The notes under the pieces are model-generated. The model saw only the letters and a program-made list of their open reading frames with translations. It did no database searches and was not told where the DNA came from. Shown piece by piece: positions 8,115 to 16,051 of a stretch of 34,452 nucleotides of DNA. The stretch spans positions 1 through 34,452 of the forward strand of contig JAPPQJ010000130.1 in NCBI GenBank assembly GCA_028817015.1. Direction: 5' to 3'. Source of the stretch: Gammaproteobacteria bacterium. Lineage in GTDB: Bacteria; Pseudomonadota; Gammaproteobacteria; Arenicellales; Poriferihabitantaceae. The translations under genes and the position numbers were made by a program. How positions within the stretch are numbered: the stretch's first letter is position 1; each line of letters starts with the position of its first letter.

Positions 8115-8483
8115 TTAACCGCGCTCGATGATGCTGACAATCAGGCGGTCTTCGGCGCCCGCGCCGGGTTGCAACTCCAGGTAGCGGCCCGGCACGCCCA
8201 GGCCGACCAGCCAGTCATGCAGTTCGCGCGCCCATTGCCGGCCGGAGTCGCCGCCCGGATACCGGATGACGATCACAATTTTGCCGTTTTCCTCGAAGCG
8301 GCGCAGCGCTTCGGCGACCGCCGGCAATGCCGCCACATTGCGACCGTTGGCGTGCTGCGGCCACTGGGCGCGCGGCAGGACTTGCTCGTGGAGGTTGAAG
8401 GCGGTGACCGCGGCCGGCGCGCAGGCCAGCAGAGCCGCCCCTCCCAGCAGCCCGCGGATGCGGGCCCTAAACCGCCGCCCCAT
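8115..8483 (-). CDS. Small exported protein of unknown function
   Basis: A 122-residue ORF with a plausible signal peptide: basic MGRRFRARIR, a hydrophobic GLLGGAALLACAPAAVTA, then mature FNLHEQVLPRAQW. A GGAG site precedes the ATG. The C-terminal 70 residues alternate helix and strand (ALPAVAEALRRFEENGKIVIVIRYP, then SGRQWARELHDWLVGLGVP and a final RLIVSIIE). This layout recalls OmpA-like peptidoglycan-binding domains, but the usual NxxLSxxRA motif is absent, so I do not claim that function. It overlaps the rng remnant by 17 bases and is the last gene of the map-glnD-maf minus-strand run. Confidence 0.65.
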   Translation of the reverse strand: MGRRFRARIRGLLGGAALLACAPAAVTAFNLHEQVLPRAQWPQHANGRNVAALPAVAEALRRFEENGKIVIVIRYPGGDSGRQWARELHDWLVGLGVPGRYLELQPGAGAEDRLIVSIIERG

Positions 8484-8706
8484 GGAATGACTCCGGTTGA
8501 GGCGCGGCCACGCCCCGGTATTTTTGCCCCGCTTTTATCGCCGCCCGGCCGCCGCGCGAGACGCGCGCCACGATGCCGAGTCGGCTGTGGCCGACAAGGT
8601 CTTTGCCGGCAGCGCGCTCGCTCAGGATTTCCCGGAGCATGCGGTCTTCCAAGCGCCCCGGCCCGGGTTTTCGGGGCGCCGCGTTAATCGGGATTGGCTC
8701 GGTCAT
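8467..8706 (-). pseudogene. rng: Remnant of ribonuclease G: N-terminal S1-like part only, heavily diverged
   Basis: An open frame of 79 codons whose ATG overlaps the maf stop as ATGA. maf-rng is the usual neighbour pair in Proteobacteria. Without gaps from the first Met, the peptide lines up with the start of E. coli RNase G: MTEPIPIN to MTAELLVN, RMLREILSERAA to GILQEIHIEREA, DLVGH to GIVGN, and VARVSRGGRAA to VSRVLPGMQAA, about 20 identities in the first 58 positions. Key S1 residues are altered (GNIYKGRV has become GHSRLGIV), and the catalytic DEDD region and the other ~400 residues are missing. The frame ends inside the start of the next gene. A retained mini-protein is possible but less likely than a decaying gene. 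Confidence 0.6.
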
Positions 8707-9284
8707 GGGTATTGGCGCGGATACTCCAGTTGCCGCAGCAGTTGCCGGGTCTCCCAAAGCGGCAGCCCGACCACACCGCTGTAACTGCCTTTAATGCGCT
8801 TGACAAACGCGCCGGCCCGTCCTTGTATACCGTAGGCGCCGGCTTTGTCAAACGGCTCAGCGCTGTCGCAATACCGCTCGATTTGCCGCTGCTCGAGGTG
8901 TCCGAAGGTCACTTCGGTGGTGCTCAGGCGGTGCATCTGCCGCCCCCCGGCGACTAACGCGACCGCGGAGTAAACCATATGGGTGGCGCCCGATAGCCGC
9001 TGCAGCAAGGCCACGGCATGATCGCGGTCCGACGGCTTGCCGAGGCTCTCACCGCCGATGGCGACCGCGGTGTCGCCGGCCAGCACCGGATTTGCGGCGC
9101 CGACCCGCTCGGACACGGTGCGCGCTTTGAGCAGGGCCAGCCGCAAGGTCATGTCGGACGGGGCTTCGCCCGGCAGGGGGCTTTCGTCCACGGCGGCGAT
9201 TTCGATGCGAAACGCGACCCCGAGTTGCGTCAGCATTTGCCGCCGCCGGGGCGATGCGGAGGCGAGAATGAGATGGCGGGTCAC
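8703..9284 (-). CDS. maf: Maf family nucleotide pyrophosphatase (YhdE type, dTTP/UTP)
   Basis: Hydrolyses dTTP, UTP and related modified nucleotides to monophosphates and may limit their entry into nucleic acid. I start it at the GTG at 9284 (VTRHLILASASPRRRQML), where the family begins and where GAGGG lies 10-15 bases upstream; the track's longer start at 9401 lies inside the upstream gene. This gives 193 residues, normal length. Motifs are SASPRR, AAVDESPLP, the catalytic Asp of VLAGDTAV, and EPFDKAGAYGIQGRAGAFVKRIKGSYSGVVGLPLWET, which matches YhdE better than the m7GTP-type YceF. It begins 13 bases after the kinase gene and overlaps the rng remnant by ATGA. Confidence 0.92.
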   Translation of the reverse strand: MTRHLILASASPRRRQMLTQLGVAFRIEIAAVDESPLPGEAPSDMTLRLALLKARTVSERVGAANPVLAGDTAVAIGGESLGKPSDRDHAVALLQRLSGATHMVYSAVALVAGGRQMHRLSTTEVTFGHLEQRQIERYCDSAEPFDKAGAYGIQGRAGAFVKRIKGSYSGVVGLPLWETRQLLRQLEYPRQYP

Positions 9285-9297
9285 CGCAGGCCGGCCC

Positions 9298-10326
9298 TCA
9301 TGTTGCCTTGCAGTGGCGCAGCAGGCGGGCCGGGGCGGCCTTGAAGGGGGTGTGGCCCAGTTCACCGAAGTGGCCGGCGAACCAGCGGCGCAGGGGCTCA
9401 AGCGGCGCTTCGTGCAGGTGCCGCTGGAGCAAATTCATCACCCTGGGCAGGTGCCGCAAGTAGCCGTCCTTGCCGTCGCGCAGCCACAGGCGAACGAAGA
9501 TGCCGGCCACCTTGCAGTGCCGCTGTGTGGCCCAGACGATGTAGTGCCGATGCAGGTCGGGCCATGCCAGTTCGCTGTTTTGCGCGCGGTACAGCCCTGA
9601 CATTTGCGCCCTGAGCGCCGGAGCGATGTCGCGGCGAGCGTCTTCCAGCAGCGAAGCCAGGTCATATGCGGGCGAGCCGATGAGCGCATCCTGATAATCC
9701 AAAACCGCGCAACTGTCGCCCGCTTGGCCGACTTGCATCAGGTTGTCGACATGGTAGTCGCGCAGCACCAGGGTCGGCGCCAGCGCCGGCAACTCCGCCA
9801 GCATCTTTTCCATGATCCGCCGAAATGTATCGCGCGCACCGGCCGCCACCGGCCGCTGCAGGCGCGCCGGCAGATACCAGTCCAGCAGCAAACTGGCTTC
9901 GGCGAGCGCCGTTTGCAGATCATACGGGGGCAAGTCGATGCCGGCCACTTCGGGGTGTTGGCGGATGCGGCCAAGCAGGCTGACCGCCTGGCGATAGAGC
10001 GCGGTTTCGTCGCCCCCCCCGGCCAGCAGCCGGGAGAAAGTCCGGTCGCCCAAGTCTTCGAGCAGCAGGAACCCGCGGTCCAGGTCGGATGCGTAAATGG
10101 CCGGCGCACGCACGCCCAGCCGCTCGAGGTGGCGGGTCACGCTGACGAACGCTCCGGCGTTCTCGGCCGGCGGCGGTGCGTCCATCAGCATCGCGGTGTC
10201 GCCGTTGCGTCGCAGCCGCAGGTAGCGGCGAAAAGACGCATCCGGGCAAAGCGGCAGGATTTGCGCGTCTTGCAGTTGGTGTTTGGCCAGAAACGCCCGT
10301 CGCAGTTTATCCCGCTCCCCGTTCAT
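9298..10326 (-). CDS. amgK: AmgK-like sugar kinase (aminoglycoside phosphotransferase family)
   Basis: Probably phosphorylates the anomeric position of N-acetylmuramate/N-acetylglucosamine in peptidoglycan recycling, as AmgK does. The start at 10326 overlaps the glnD stop as ATGA and gives 342 residues; the track's longer form extends into glnD. Motifs: PDASFRRYLRL and AMLMDAPP near the N-terminus, GFLLLEDLGD, the catalytic loop LRDYHVDNLM (Asp190) and the metal-binding VLDYQDALIGSPAYDL (Asp210). The catalytic loop has Leu where HRD is more common, a form I associate with alphaproteobacterial COG3178 proteins. The usual partner, the uridylyltransferase murU, is not adjacent; maf follows instead. 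The family call is firm, the exact substrate is inferred. Confidence 0.78.
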   Translation of the reverse strand: MNGERDKLRRAFLAKHQLQDAQILPLCPDASFRRYLRLRRNGDTAMLMDAPPPAENAGAFVSVTRHLERLGVRAPAIYASDLDRGFLLLEDLGDRTFSRLLAGGGDETALYRQAVSLLGRIRQHPEVAGIDLPPYDLQTALAEASLLLDWYLPARLQRPVAAGARDTFRRIMEKMLAELPALAPTLVLRDYHVDNLMQVGQAGDSCAVLDYQDALIGSPAYDLASLLEDARRDIAPALRAQMSGLYRAQNSELAWPDLHRHYIVWATQRHCKVAGIFVRLWLRDGKDGYLRHLPRVMNLLQRHLHEAPLEPLRRWFAGHFGELGHTPFKAAPARLLRHCKAT

Positions 10327-13004
10327 TGGTCCCCCAGCGGCGCCAGGCTGCGCTGCAACCGCCGCCGCAAGCAGTCGCGCACCGCCTCGGAGTCGACCGG
10401 CGCGCCGTCGCGGTCGGTGATGAAGAAAGTGTCCTCGGCTTTTTCGCCGACCGTTGACACCTTGGCCGAGATTAACCGCACCTTGCATTCAAGCAGCGCC
10501 AGGGACACATGATAGAGCAGCCCCGGCCGGTCCTGAGCGATTACCTCCATGGTGGTGTAGCGGGCTCTGCCGCCACCGCCGCCGCCGCCGTCGCCGCCGA
10601 AGGTGACCGTGGTCGGCACCCTGAACTGCTTAAGCGCGCGCGACAGCAGTCGCGAAACCGGCCGGTAGCTGGCCGGCGGCGACAGCACGAACTCTTTCAG
10701 TTTGGCGCTGTTTTCGGTGATGGTTTGGGCGTTGGCCGGGGCGCCGGCCGGGTCCACGGCGATGAACACCAGCAGCGCCAGCCCGGAGCGCGTCTGGTGG
10801 ATGCGCGCGTCAAAGATGTCCAGGTGCAGTTTGTCCAGCCCGGCGGTGATGCGCGGCAGCAGGTTTTCCGATTCGGGCGCCAGCACCAGAATCTGCTGCG
10901 CCGCGATCTCTTCGCGGTGGCGCGCCGCCACCAGCGGTAAATCCAGCAGCCCGGCGCGGGTGATTTGTTCGGCGTGCCAGGCGCCGGATTCCGGGCCGTT
11001 GCGCAGGAAGTACTCGTCGCCGAGTTGCCCCCACAGTTGCTCCAGCGCCGCCGCCGCCACCTTGCCGGCGGTCAGTTTGCGCACCGCCGCCTGGCGCGCC
11101 TCGATGCGCTGGCGGGCCGCCTCGGCGCCGGCGATGCCGGTGCGCAGCCGCCGCGAGGTGGCCGTATACAGGTTGGCTAATAACTGCCCCTTCCACTCGT
11201 TCCAGACCTTCGGGCTGGTGCCGCGGATGTCGGCCACGGTCAGCAGGTACAGGTTGTCGAGGTGCTCCTGGTCGCCGACCGCCTCGGCGAAACGGTCGAT
11301 GACCGCGGGGTCGGACGGGTCCTGGCGCTGCGCGGTCGAGGACATCAGCAGGTGATGGCGCACCAGCCAGGCGACGAAGCGGGCGTCATACTCCGACAGC
11401 CCCAGGCGCGTGCACAATGAAAGCGCGATGCGCGCGCCGACCTCGGAGTGGTCGCGGCCGCTGCCCTTGCCGATGTCGTGGCACAGCGCCGCCAAATACA
11501 GCCGCTCGCGCCGCGGCTGCTTGGTCAGCAATTCGCTGAGCAGCGGAAACTCGTGGCGGTGGCGCTCGACGGTCAGCCGGCGCAGGTTGCGCACCACGAA
11601 CAGCGAGTGAGCGTCGACCGTATAGACATGGAACAAATCGTGCTGCATCTGCCCGATGATCTCGCCGAACTCGGGGAAAAACGCGCCCAACACGCCATAC
11701 CGGTTCATGCGCCTCAAGGCGTGGGTCAGCCCGTCCTGGTGGCGGAAAATATCCAAAAACATGCGGCGGTTGGCGGCCTGGCGGCGGTAGTCGGGGTCGA
11801 TGCGGTGCAAGTTGGCGCGCAACTGGCGGATGGTGCTGGCGCGCACGCCTTTTAGCCGCGGGTGCTGCTGCAACAGGTGAAACATTTCCAGGATGGCGTT
11901 GGGGGCGCGCTGGAACACGCTTTCGTCGGCCGCCTCGAGGAAGTCGCCGACGCGGCGAAAGCGCGGGTTGATGTTTGCGGCGCGCGGTTTTCGCGGGGCC
12001 AAAACGGCTTCGCTGAAATGCTGCAGCAGGAGCTCGTTGAGCAGCCGCAATTCTTTCACGGTGCGGTAGTATCTTTTCATCATCTGCTCGACGGCGAGGT
12101 GGTTTTGGCCGCGCCGGTAGCCCAGTTGACTGGCCAGTTCGCGCTGGTAGTCGAACAGCAGGCGGTCCTCGCAGCGCCCCGACAGCAGGTGCAGGCCGTT
12201 GCGCAGCCGCCACAGGAAATCGCGCCCGCGAATCAAACTGCGGTATTCCAGGTCGGTGAGAAAACCCTGCTGGACCAGTTCGGCCAGGTTGCCGGCGCCG
12301 AAGCATCGATTGGTCACCCAACTGATCATATGCAGGTCGCGCAAACCGCCGGCGCCTTCTTTTACATTCGGCTCCAGGTTGTAGGCGGTATCGCCGTAGC
12401 GCAGGTGGCGGGCTTCCTGCTCTTTCAACTTGGCGGCGAAAAAATCGCGCGCCGGCCACACCCGCGGTGCGCGCAATTTGCCCCGCAGTTGCTCCAGTTG
12501 CTCCGGATCGCCGCACACCAGGCGGGCTTCCAGCAGGTTGGTGATCACGCTCAGGTTGCCCCTGGCCTGGGCCACGCATTGGGCCACACTGCGCACGCTG
12601 TGCCCGGCATTGAGCCCGATGTCCCAGCACCAGCGCACCCACGCCTCGATGTTGCGCGAGTTGTGCGCCCCGGCCCGGCGCGGCAACAGCACCAGCAGGT
12701 CGATGTCCGAATTCAGGTTGAGTTCAAAGCGCCCGTAGCCGCCGACCGCGACCAGCGACGGCGCCTCGCCGCCGGGCTGGGGGGCGCAAAACCGCCGCCA
12801 GCACGCCGCTAAAATCTGGTCCACCAGCCAGCCGTGGTATTTAACCAGCGCCGCCGGGCTGCCGCCTTCCAGGTGGTGTTCGGCCAGCACGGTGCGCCCG
12901 TGCTGCAACGCCTCGCGAAACGCGCCGAGCGCGGCCTGCTGGCCGCTGTGCGCCGGCGCCAGCCAGTTCGGGTCGAGCAGTTCGGCGTGGCTTAGGCGGC
13001 GCAT
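10323..13004 (-). CDS. glnD: Bifunctional uridylyltransferase/uridylyl-removing enzyme GlnD
   Basis: Senses glutamine and adds or removes UMP on PII proteins, so it sets nitrogen regulation. It has 893 residues, close to the E. coli 890. Domains in order: nucleotidyltransferase with GGYGRFELNLNSDIDLL (88-104), the central region with NVKEGAGGLRDLH (213-225), the HD phosphohydrolase with CHDIGKGSGRDHSEVG (HD at 509-510), then two ACT domains near 700-755 and 818-880 (MEVIAQDRPGLL). Just before the second ACT domain lies a glycine run, GGDGGGGGGG (803-812), a local repeat expansion. It begins 13 bases after map and overlaps the kinase gene, so the three form one operon. Confidence 0.96.
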   Translation of the reverse strand: MRRLSHAELLDPNWLAPAHSGQQAALGAFREALQHGRTVLAEHHLEGGSPAALVKYHGWLVDQILAACWRRFCAPQPGGEAPSLVAVGGYGRFELNLNSDIDLLVLLPRRAGAHNSRNIEAWVRWCWDIGLNAGHSVRSVAQCVAQARGNLSVITNLLEARLVCGDPEQLEQLRGKLRAPRVWPARDFFAAKLKEQEARHLRYGDTAYNLEPNVKEGAGGLRDLHMISWVTNRCFGAGNLAELVQQGFLTDLEYRSLIRGRDFLWRLRNGLHLLSGRCEDRLLFDYQRELASQLGYRRGQNHLAVEQMMKRYYRTVKELRLLNELLLQHFSEAVLAPRKPRAANINPRFRRVGDFLEAADESVFQRAPNAILEMFHLLQQHPRLKGVRASTIRQLRANLHRIDPDYRRQAANRRMFLDIFRHQDGLTHALRRMNRYGVLGAFFPEFGEIIGQMQHDLFHVYTVDAHSLFVVRNLRRLTVERHRHEFPLLSELLTKQPRRERLYLAALCHDIGKGSGRDHSEVGARIALSLCTRLGLSEYDARFVAWLVRHHLLMSSTAQRQDPSDPAVIDRFAEAVGDQEHLDNLYLLTVADIRGTSPKVWNEWKGQLLANLYTATSRRLRTGIAGAEAARQRIEARQAAVRKLTAGKVAAAALEQLWGQLGDEYFLRNGPESGAWHAEQITRAGLLDLPLVAARHREEIAAQQILVLAPESENLLPRITAGLDKLHLDIFDARIHQTRSGLALLVFIAVDPAGAPANAQTITENSAKLKEFVLSPPASYRPVSRLLSRALKQFRVPTTVTFGGDGGGGGGGRARYTTMEVIAQDRPGLLYHVSLALLECKVRLISAKVSTVGEKAEDTFFITDRDGAPVDSEAVRDCLRRRLQRSLAPLGDQ
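10569..10598 (-). repeat. GGC/GCC trinucleotide tract in glnD
   Basis: Ten codons giving GGDGGGGGGG are built from imperfect GGC repeats. The tract sits in the loop before the second ACT domain, where length change would be tolerated. It could vary by slippage between strains. Confidence 0.7.
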
Positions 13005-13017
13005 CCCGGCGGCGCTG

Positions 13018-13779
13018 TCAGGAGGCGCCTGAGCGGGTCAGAATTTCATGCCCGTGTTCGGTGACTAAGATGGTGTGCTCCCACTGCGCCGACAAACTGC
13101 GGTCTTTGGTGATGACGGTCCAGGCGTCCGGCAGCAGCCGGGTTTCCTTTTTGCCGGCGTTGATCATCGGCTCAATGGTGAAGGTCATGCCGGCCTTGAG
13201 CGCCAGCCCGGTGCCCGGCTGGCCGTAGTGCAGCACCTGCGGGTCTTCGTGAAAGACGCGCCCGATGCCGTGGCCGCAATACTCGCGCACCACCGAAAAG
13301 CCGTTGCCCTCGGCGTGCTGCTGGATGACATGGCCGAGATCGCCCAGGCGCACGCCGGGCTTGACCAACGCGATGGCTTTATGCAGGCACTCGCGGCTGA
13401 TCCGGCATATGCGCCGCGCGCGAATCGACGGTTCGCCGACCAGGAACATGCGGCTGGTGTCGCCGTGGAAGCCGTCCTTGATGACCGTGACATCGATGTT
13501 GATAATGTCGCCGTCTTTGAGTTTTTTGGCGGAGGGGATACCGTGGCACACCACATGGTTGACCGAGGTGCAGATGGACTTGGGGAATCCGCGGTAGTTA
13601 AGCGGCGCAGGCACCGCGCGTTGCTCGCCGACGATGAAGTCGTGGCAGATGCGGTCCAGTCGGTCGGTGGTTACCCCGGCCTGCACATGGGCGCCGATCA
13701 TGTCCAGCACCTGGGCCGCAAGCCGCCCGGCCACGCGCATTTTTTTCACCTCCTCCCGGGTTTTGGTCGATACCGCCAT
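13018..13779 (-). CDS. map: Type I methionine aminopeptidase
   Basis: Removes the initiator Met from new proteins. I chose the ATG at 13779 (MAVSTKTREEVKKMRVAG, as E. coli MAISIKTPEDIEKMRVAG) and not the track's GTG at 13812. The 253-residue protein has all five metal ligands: Asp96 and Asp107 in NIDVTVIKDGFHGDTS, His170 in GHGIGRVFHEDP, Glu203 in FTIEPM and Glu234 in WEHTILV. It is divergent from rpsB, the same arrangement as in E. coli. No clear ribosome site precedes the ATG. glnD follows after 13 bases, also as in E. coli. Confidence 0.96.
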   Translation of the reverse strand: MAVSTKTREEVKKMRVAGRLAAQVLDMIGAHVQAGVTTDRLDRICHDFIVGEQRAVPAPLNYRGFPKSICTSVNHVVCHGIPSAKKLKDGDIINIDVTVIKDGFHGDTSRMFLVGEPSIRARRICRISRECLHKAIALVKPGVRLGDLGHVIQQHAEGNGFSVVREYCGHGIGRVFHEDPQVLHYGQPGTGLALKAGMTFTIEPMINAGKKETRLLPDAWTVITKDRSLSAQWEHTILVTEHGHEILTRSGAS

Positions 13780-13821
13780 GATGGTTGTCGGGTCGCATTT
13801 GTGGCGATGCACAGAGGGGTC

Positions 13822-13827
13822 ATTATG
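13822..13827 (-). promoter_or_regulatory. Possible -10 box for map-glnD
   Basis: CATAAT on the minus strand, about 43 bases before the map ATG. TTGAAG lies upstream but at 20 bases, which is longer than ideal, so this is a weak call. Confidence 0.3.
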
Positions 13828-13841
13828 TTCCCAGATCGCGC

Positions 13842-13870
13842 TTTATTCTTCAACCGGTTTGGCATACAAT
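13842..13870 (+). promoter_or_regulatory. Probable rpsB promoter
   Basis: TACAAT (13865-13870, 5/6) with TTTATT at 17 bases upstream. It lies about 180 bases before rpsB, so the transcript would have a leader long enough for S2 autoregulation, as is known for gammaproteobacterial rpsB. Confidence 0.45.
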
Positions 13871-13876
13871 GCGCCC

Positions 13877-14051
13877 CCTGAGCGTCGGCGGGCGGTTCAA
13901 GCCGCCGGCAAATACCGCACACGGCGATTATGCCCGCCCGGGTGCCGTCGGTTCCGGCCCAGCCTGTCCCTGTTTGGCGACACGGCGGCCGGCCCCGGCG
14001 GTTGGCGGCCAGTAACCGTGGAGGAATAACCCAAACCAGCGAGTCATCATC
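13877..14051 (+). promoter_or_regulatory. Long GC-rich rpsB leader, candidate S2-binding element
   Basis: About 175 untranslated bases with several GC-rich inverted segments, such as GGCGGGCGGTTC...GCCGCC and CGGCGGCCGGCCCCGGCG. The only strong Shine-Dalgarno, GGAGG at 14020-14024, lies 27 bases before the ATG, too far for direct use unless the RNA folds to bring it near. This fits a structured regulatory leader, but I could not match it to the known rpsB motif by eye. Confidence 0.35.
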
Positions 14052-15080
14052 ATGGCTGAAATCACCATGCACCAACTGCTTAAGGCCGGCGTGCATTTCG
14101 GGCACCAAACCCGTTACTGGTCGCCCAAAATGGCGCCGTATATCTTTGGCGACCGCAACAAAATCCACATCATCAACCTCGAAAAGACCCTGCCCATGTT
14201 GCGCCGGGCGGTGGACTACCTCGGCAAGGTGGCCGCCCAGGGCGGGCAAATCCTGTTCGTCGGCACCAAGCGCCAGGCCGGCAAGCCGCTCAGGCAACAC
14301 GCCATTCGCTGCCGCTGCCCGTTTGTTGACCACCGCTGGTTGGGCGGCATGCTGACCAACTACAAGACGGTAAAAAATTCCATCACCCGGCTCAAGGACC
14401 TGGAGCAGCGCATCGAAGCCGGGGCCACCGCCGGGCTGAGCAAGAAAGAAGCGCTCAACCTGGAGCGCGAGCGCGCCAAACTGGACAAGACCTTAGCCGG
14501 CATCAAGGACATGGACGGCCTGCCGGACGCGCTGTTCGTGATCGATGTTGACCAGGAGTATATCGCCGTGGCCGAGGCCAACAAACTGAACATCCCGGTG
14601 GTGGCGGTGGTTGACACCAACTGCTCGCCGGACGGCATCGACCACATCATCCCCGGCAACGACGATTCGGCCCGGGCGATCCTGCTGTATCTGGAAACCG
14701 CCGCCGACCGCATTATCGAAGCGCGCGCCGAGGCGGAGGTGGCCGCGGCGGTTGTCGGAGAGGACGAGTATGTCGAGGTCGATGAAAGCGGCGAGGTGAT
14801 CAACACGCTGGCCCGACCCAAGCCCAGAGCCCGGCCCGCCCAGGACGCCGGCGCATCGGTGGCGCGCGAAGAAGAGCCGGCCGGCAGTGAAGACGCCGCC
14901 GAGGCTGACAAGGCCGCCGCCGAGGAACCCCCTGCGACAGAGGCGGCCACCGACAAAAAGGCCGCCGAAAACGCCGCCAAGCCCCAAGACGTGGCCCGCG
15001 AAACGGTCCAGGAGGAGGCCGGGGGCGCGACCGGGCCGAGCGATGCTCCAGCGACAGAACCCAATGCAAACCCCGTGTGA
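14052..15080 (+). CDS. rpsB: 30S ribosomal protein S2 with long acidic C-terminal extension
   Basis: S2 joins the 30S subunit late and anchors S1. The start [20 protein letters not shown] matches E. coli exactly in position. The core (to about residue 240) has [48 protein letters not shown] and [24 protein letters not shown]. The total is 342 residues against 241 in E. coli. The extra ~100 residues after [20 protein letters not shown] are rich in Ala, Glu, Pro, Asp and Lys and are likely disordered. The gene leads the large superoperon; tsf follows after 16 bases with a CAGGAG site. Confidence 0.96.
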   Translation: MAEITMHQLLKAGVHFGHQTRYWSPKMAPYIFGDRNKIHIINLEKTLPMLRRAVDYLGKVAAQGGQILFVGTKRQAGKPLRQHAIRCRCPFVDHRWLGGMLTNYKTVKNSITRLKDLEQRIEAGATAGLSKKEALNLERERAKLDKTLAGIKDMDGLPDALFVIDVDQEYIAVAEANKLNIPVVAVVDTNCSPDGIDHIIPGNDDSARAILLYLETAADRIIEARAEAEVAAAVVGEDEYVEVDESGEVINTLARPKPRARPAQDAGASVAREEEPAGSEDAAEADKAAAEEPPATEAATDKKAAENAAKPQDVARETVQEEAGGATGPSDAPATEPNANPV

Positions 15081-15096
15081 TTTTCAGGAGCGAGCG

Positions 15097-15987
15097 ATGA
15101 CAATAACCACATCCATGATCAAACAACTGCGCGCGCGAACCGGCGCGGGCATGATGGACTGCAAAAAGGTGCTGACCGAAGCCGGCGGCGACCTCGATGC
15201 CGCGGTCGAAGTGTTGCGCAAAAAGGGCATCGCCGCCGCCGAGCAAAAGGCCGGGCGCATCGCCGCCGAAGGCGTGATCGCATCGGCCGCCAACGCCGCC
15301 GCCGGAGTCCTGGTGGAGGTCAATTGCGAGACCGATTTCGTCGCCAAAGACGCCTCGTTCACCGCATTCGCCGGCGCCGTGGCCGGGGCCATTTTAGCCG
15401 CCACCGGGGGGCCGGCTGACGCCGCCGCCATCGGCGATATTGAGATCGAAGACGGCAACACCGTGGACACCGCGCGCCGCGAACTAATCGCCAAAATCGG
15501 CGAGAACATCAGCGTGCGCCGCTTCGCCCGGATAGCGGCCGACGGCGGCCTCCTGAGCACCTATCTGCACGGCACCCGTATCGGCGTCATGGTGCGGCTG
15601 GGCGGCGCTGAGCCTTCGCGGCAACTGGGCCGCGACCTGGCGATGCACATCGCCGCCACCCGCCCGTTGTGCATCGGCGAGCGGGACATGCCCGCGGAAA
15701 CGCTGGCTAAGGAGGAGGCGATCTTCACCGCCCAGGCCGCGGAAAGCGGCAAGCCGCCGGACATCGCGGCCAAGATGGTGGCCGGGCGTATCAAAAAATT
15801 CCTCAAAGAAAACACCCTGCTGGGACAACCGTTCGTCAAGAACCCGGAGCAAAGCGTGGCCCAACTGGTGGCGGGCGCCGGCGCCGCGGTCGAGCAGATG
15901 GTGCGCTTCGAAGTGGGCGAGGGGCTGGAAAAGCGCAGCGACGATTTTGTCGCCGAGGTGATGGCGCAGGCCGGCTCCCCGAATTAG
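15097..15987 (+). CDS. tsf: Elongation factor Ts
   Basis: Exchanges GDP for GTP on EF-Tu. I use the ATG at 15097, which has CAGGAG seven bases upstream and gives MTITTSMIKQLRARTGAGMM; the track's 14887 start lies inside rpsB in another frame. The 296-residue protein shows the UBA-like N-terminus with MMDCKKVLTEAGGDLDAAVEVLR, the EF-Tu-contacting VNCETDFVAKD motif, KIGENISVRRF and a C-terminal GQPFVKNPEQSVAQLV...RFEVGEGLEK. E. coli EF-Ts has 283 residues. The next gene is frr; pyrH, usually found here, is absent. Confidence 0.96.
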   Translation: MTITTSMIKQLRARTGAGMMDCKKVLTEAGGDLDAAVEVLRKKGIAAAEQKAGRIAAEGVIASAANAAAGVLVEVNCETDFVAKDASFTAFAGAVAGAILAATGGPADAAAIGDIEIEDGNTVDTARRELIAKIGENISVRRFARIAADGGLLSTYLHGTRIGVMVRLGGAEPSRQLGRDLAMHIAATRPLCIGERDMPAETLAKEEAIFTAQAAESGKPPDIAAKMVAGRIKKFLKENTLLGQPFVKNPEQSVAQLVAGAGAAVEQMVRFEVGEGLEKRSDDFVAEVMAQAGSPN

Positions 15988-16051
15988 CGGAAAGCCCCGG
16001 GTTCGCCCGCCCACACCCATAAACTTCGAGTCCGATTGACAGGCGCCGACC

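Noticed and set aside
11386-12642. 418-residue ORF inside glnD on the same strand, another frame
   Set aside because: The composition is Arg/Ala/Pro-rich, typical of a frame-shifted shadow; glnD is intact in the main frame.
13018-13812. Longer map start at GTG 13812
   Set aside because: The ATG at 13779 matches the E. coli start exactly, and the extra MHRHKCDPTTI is not part of the family.
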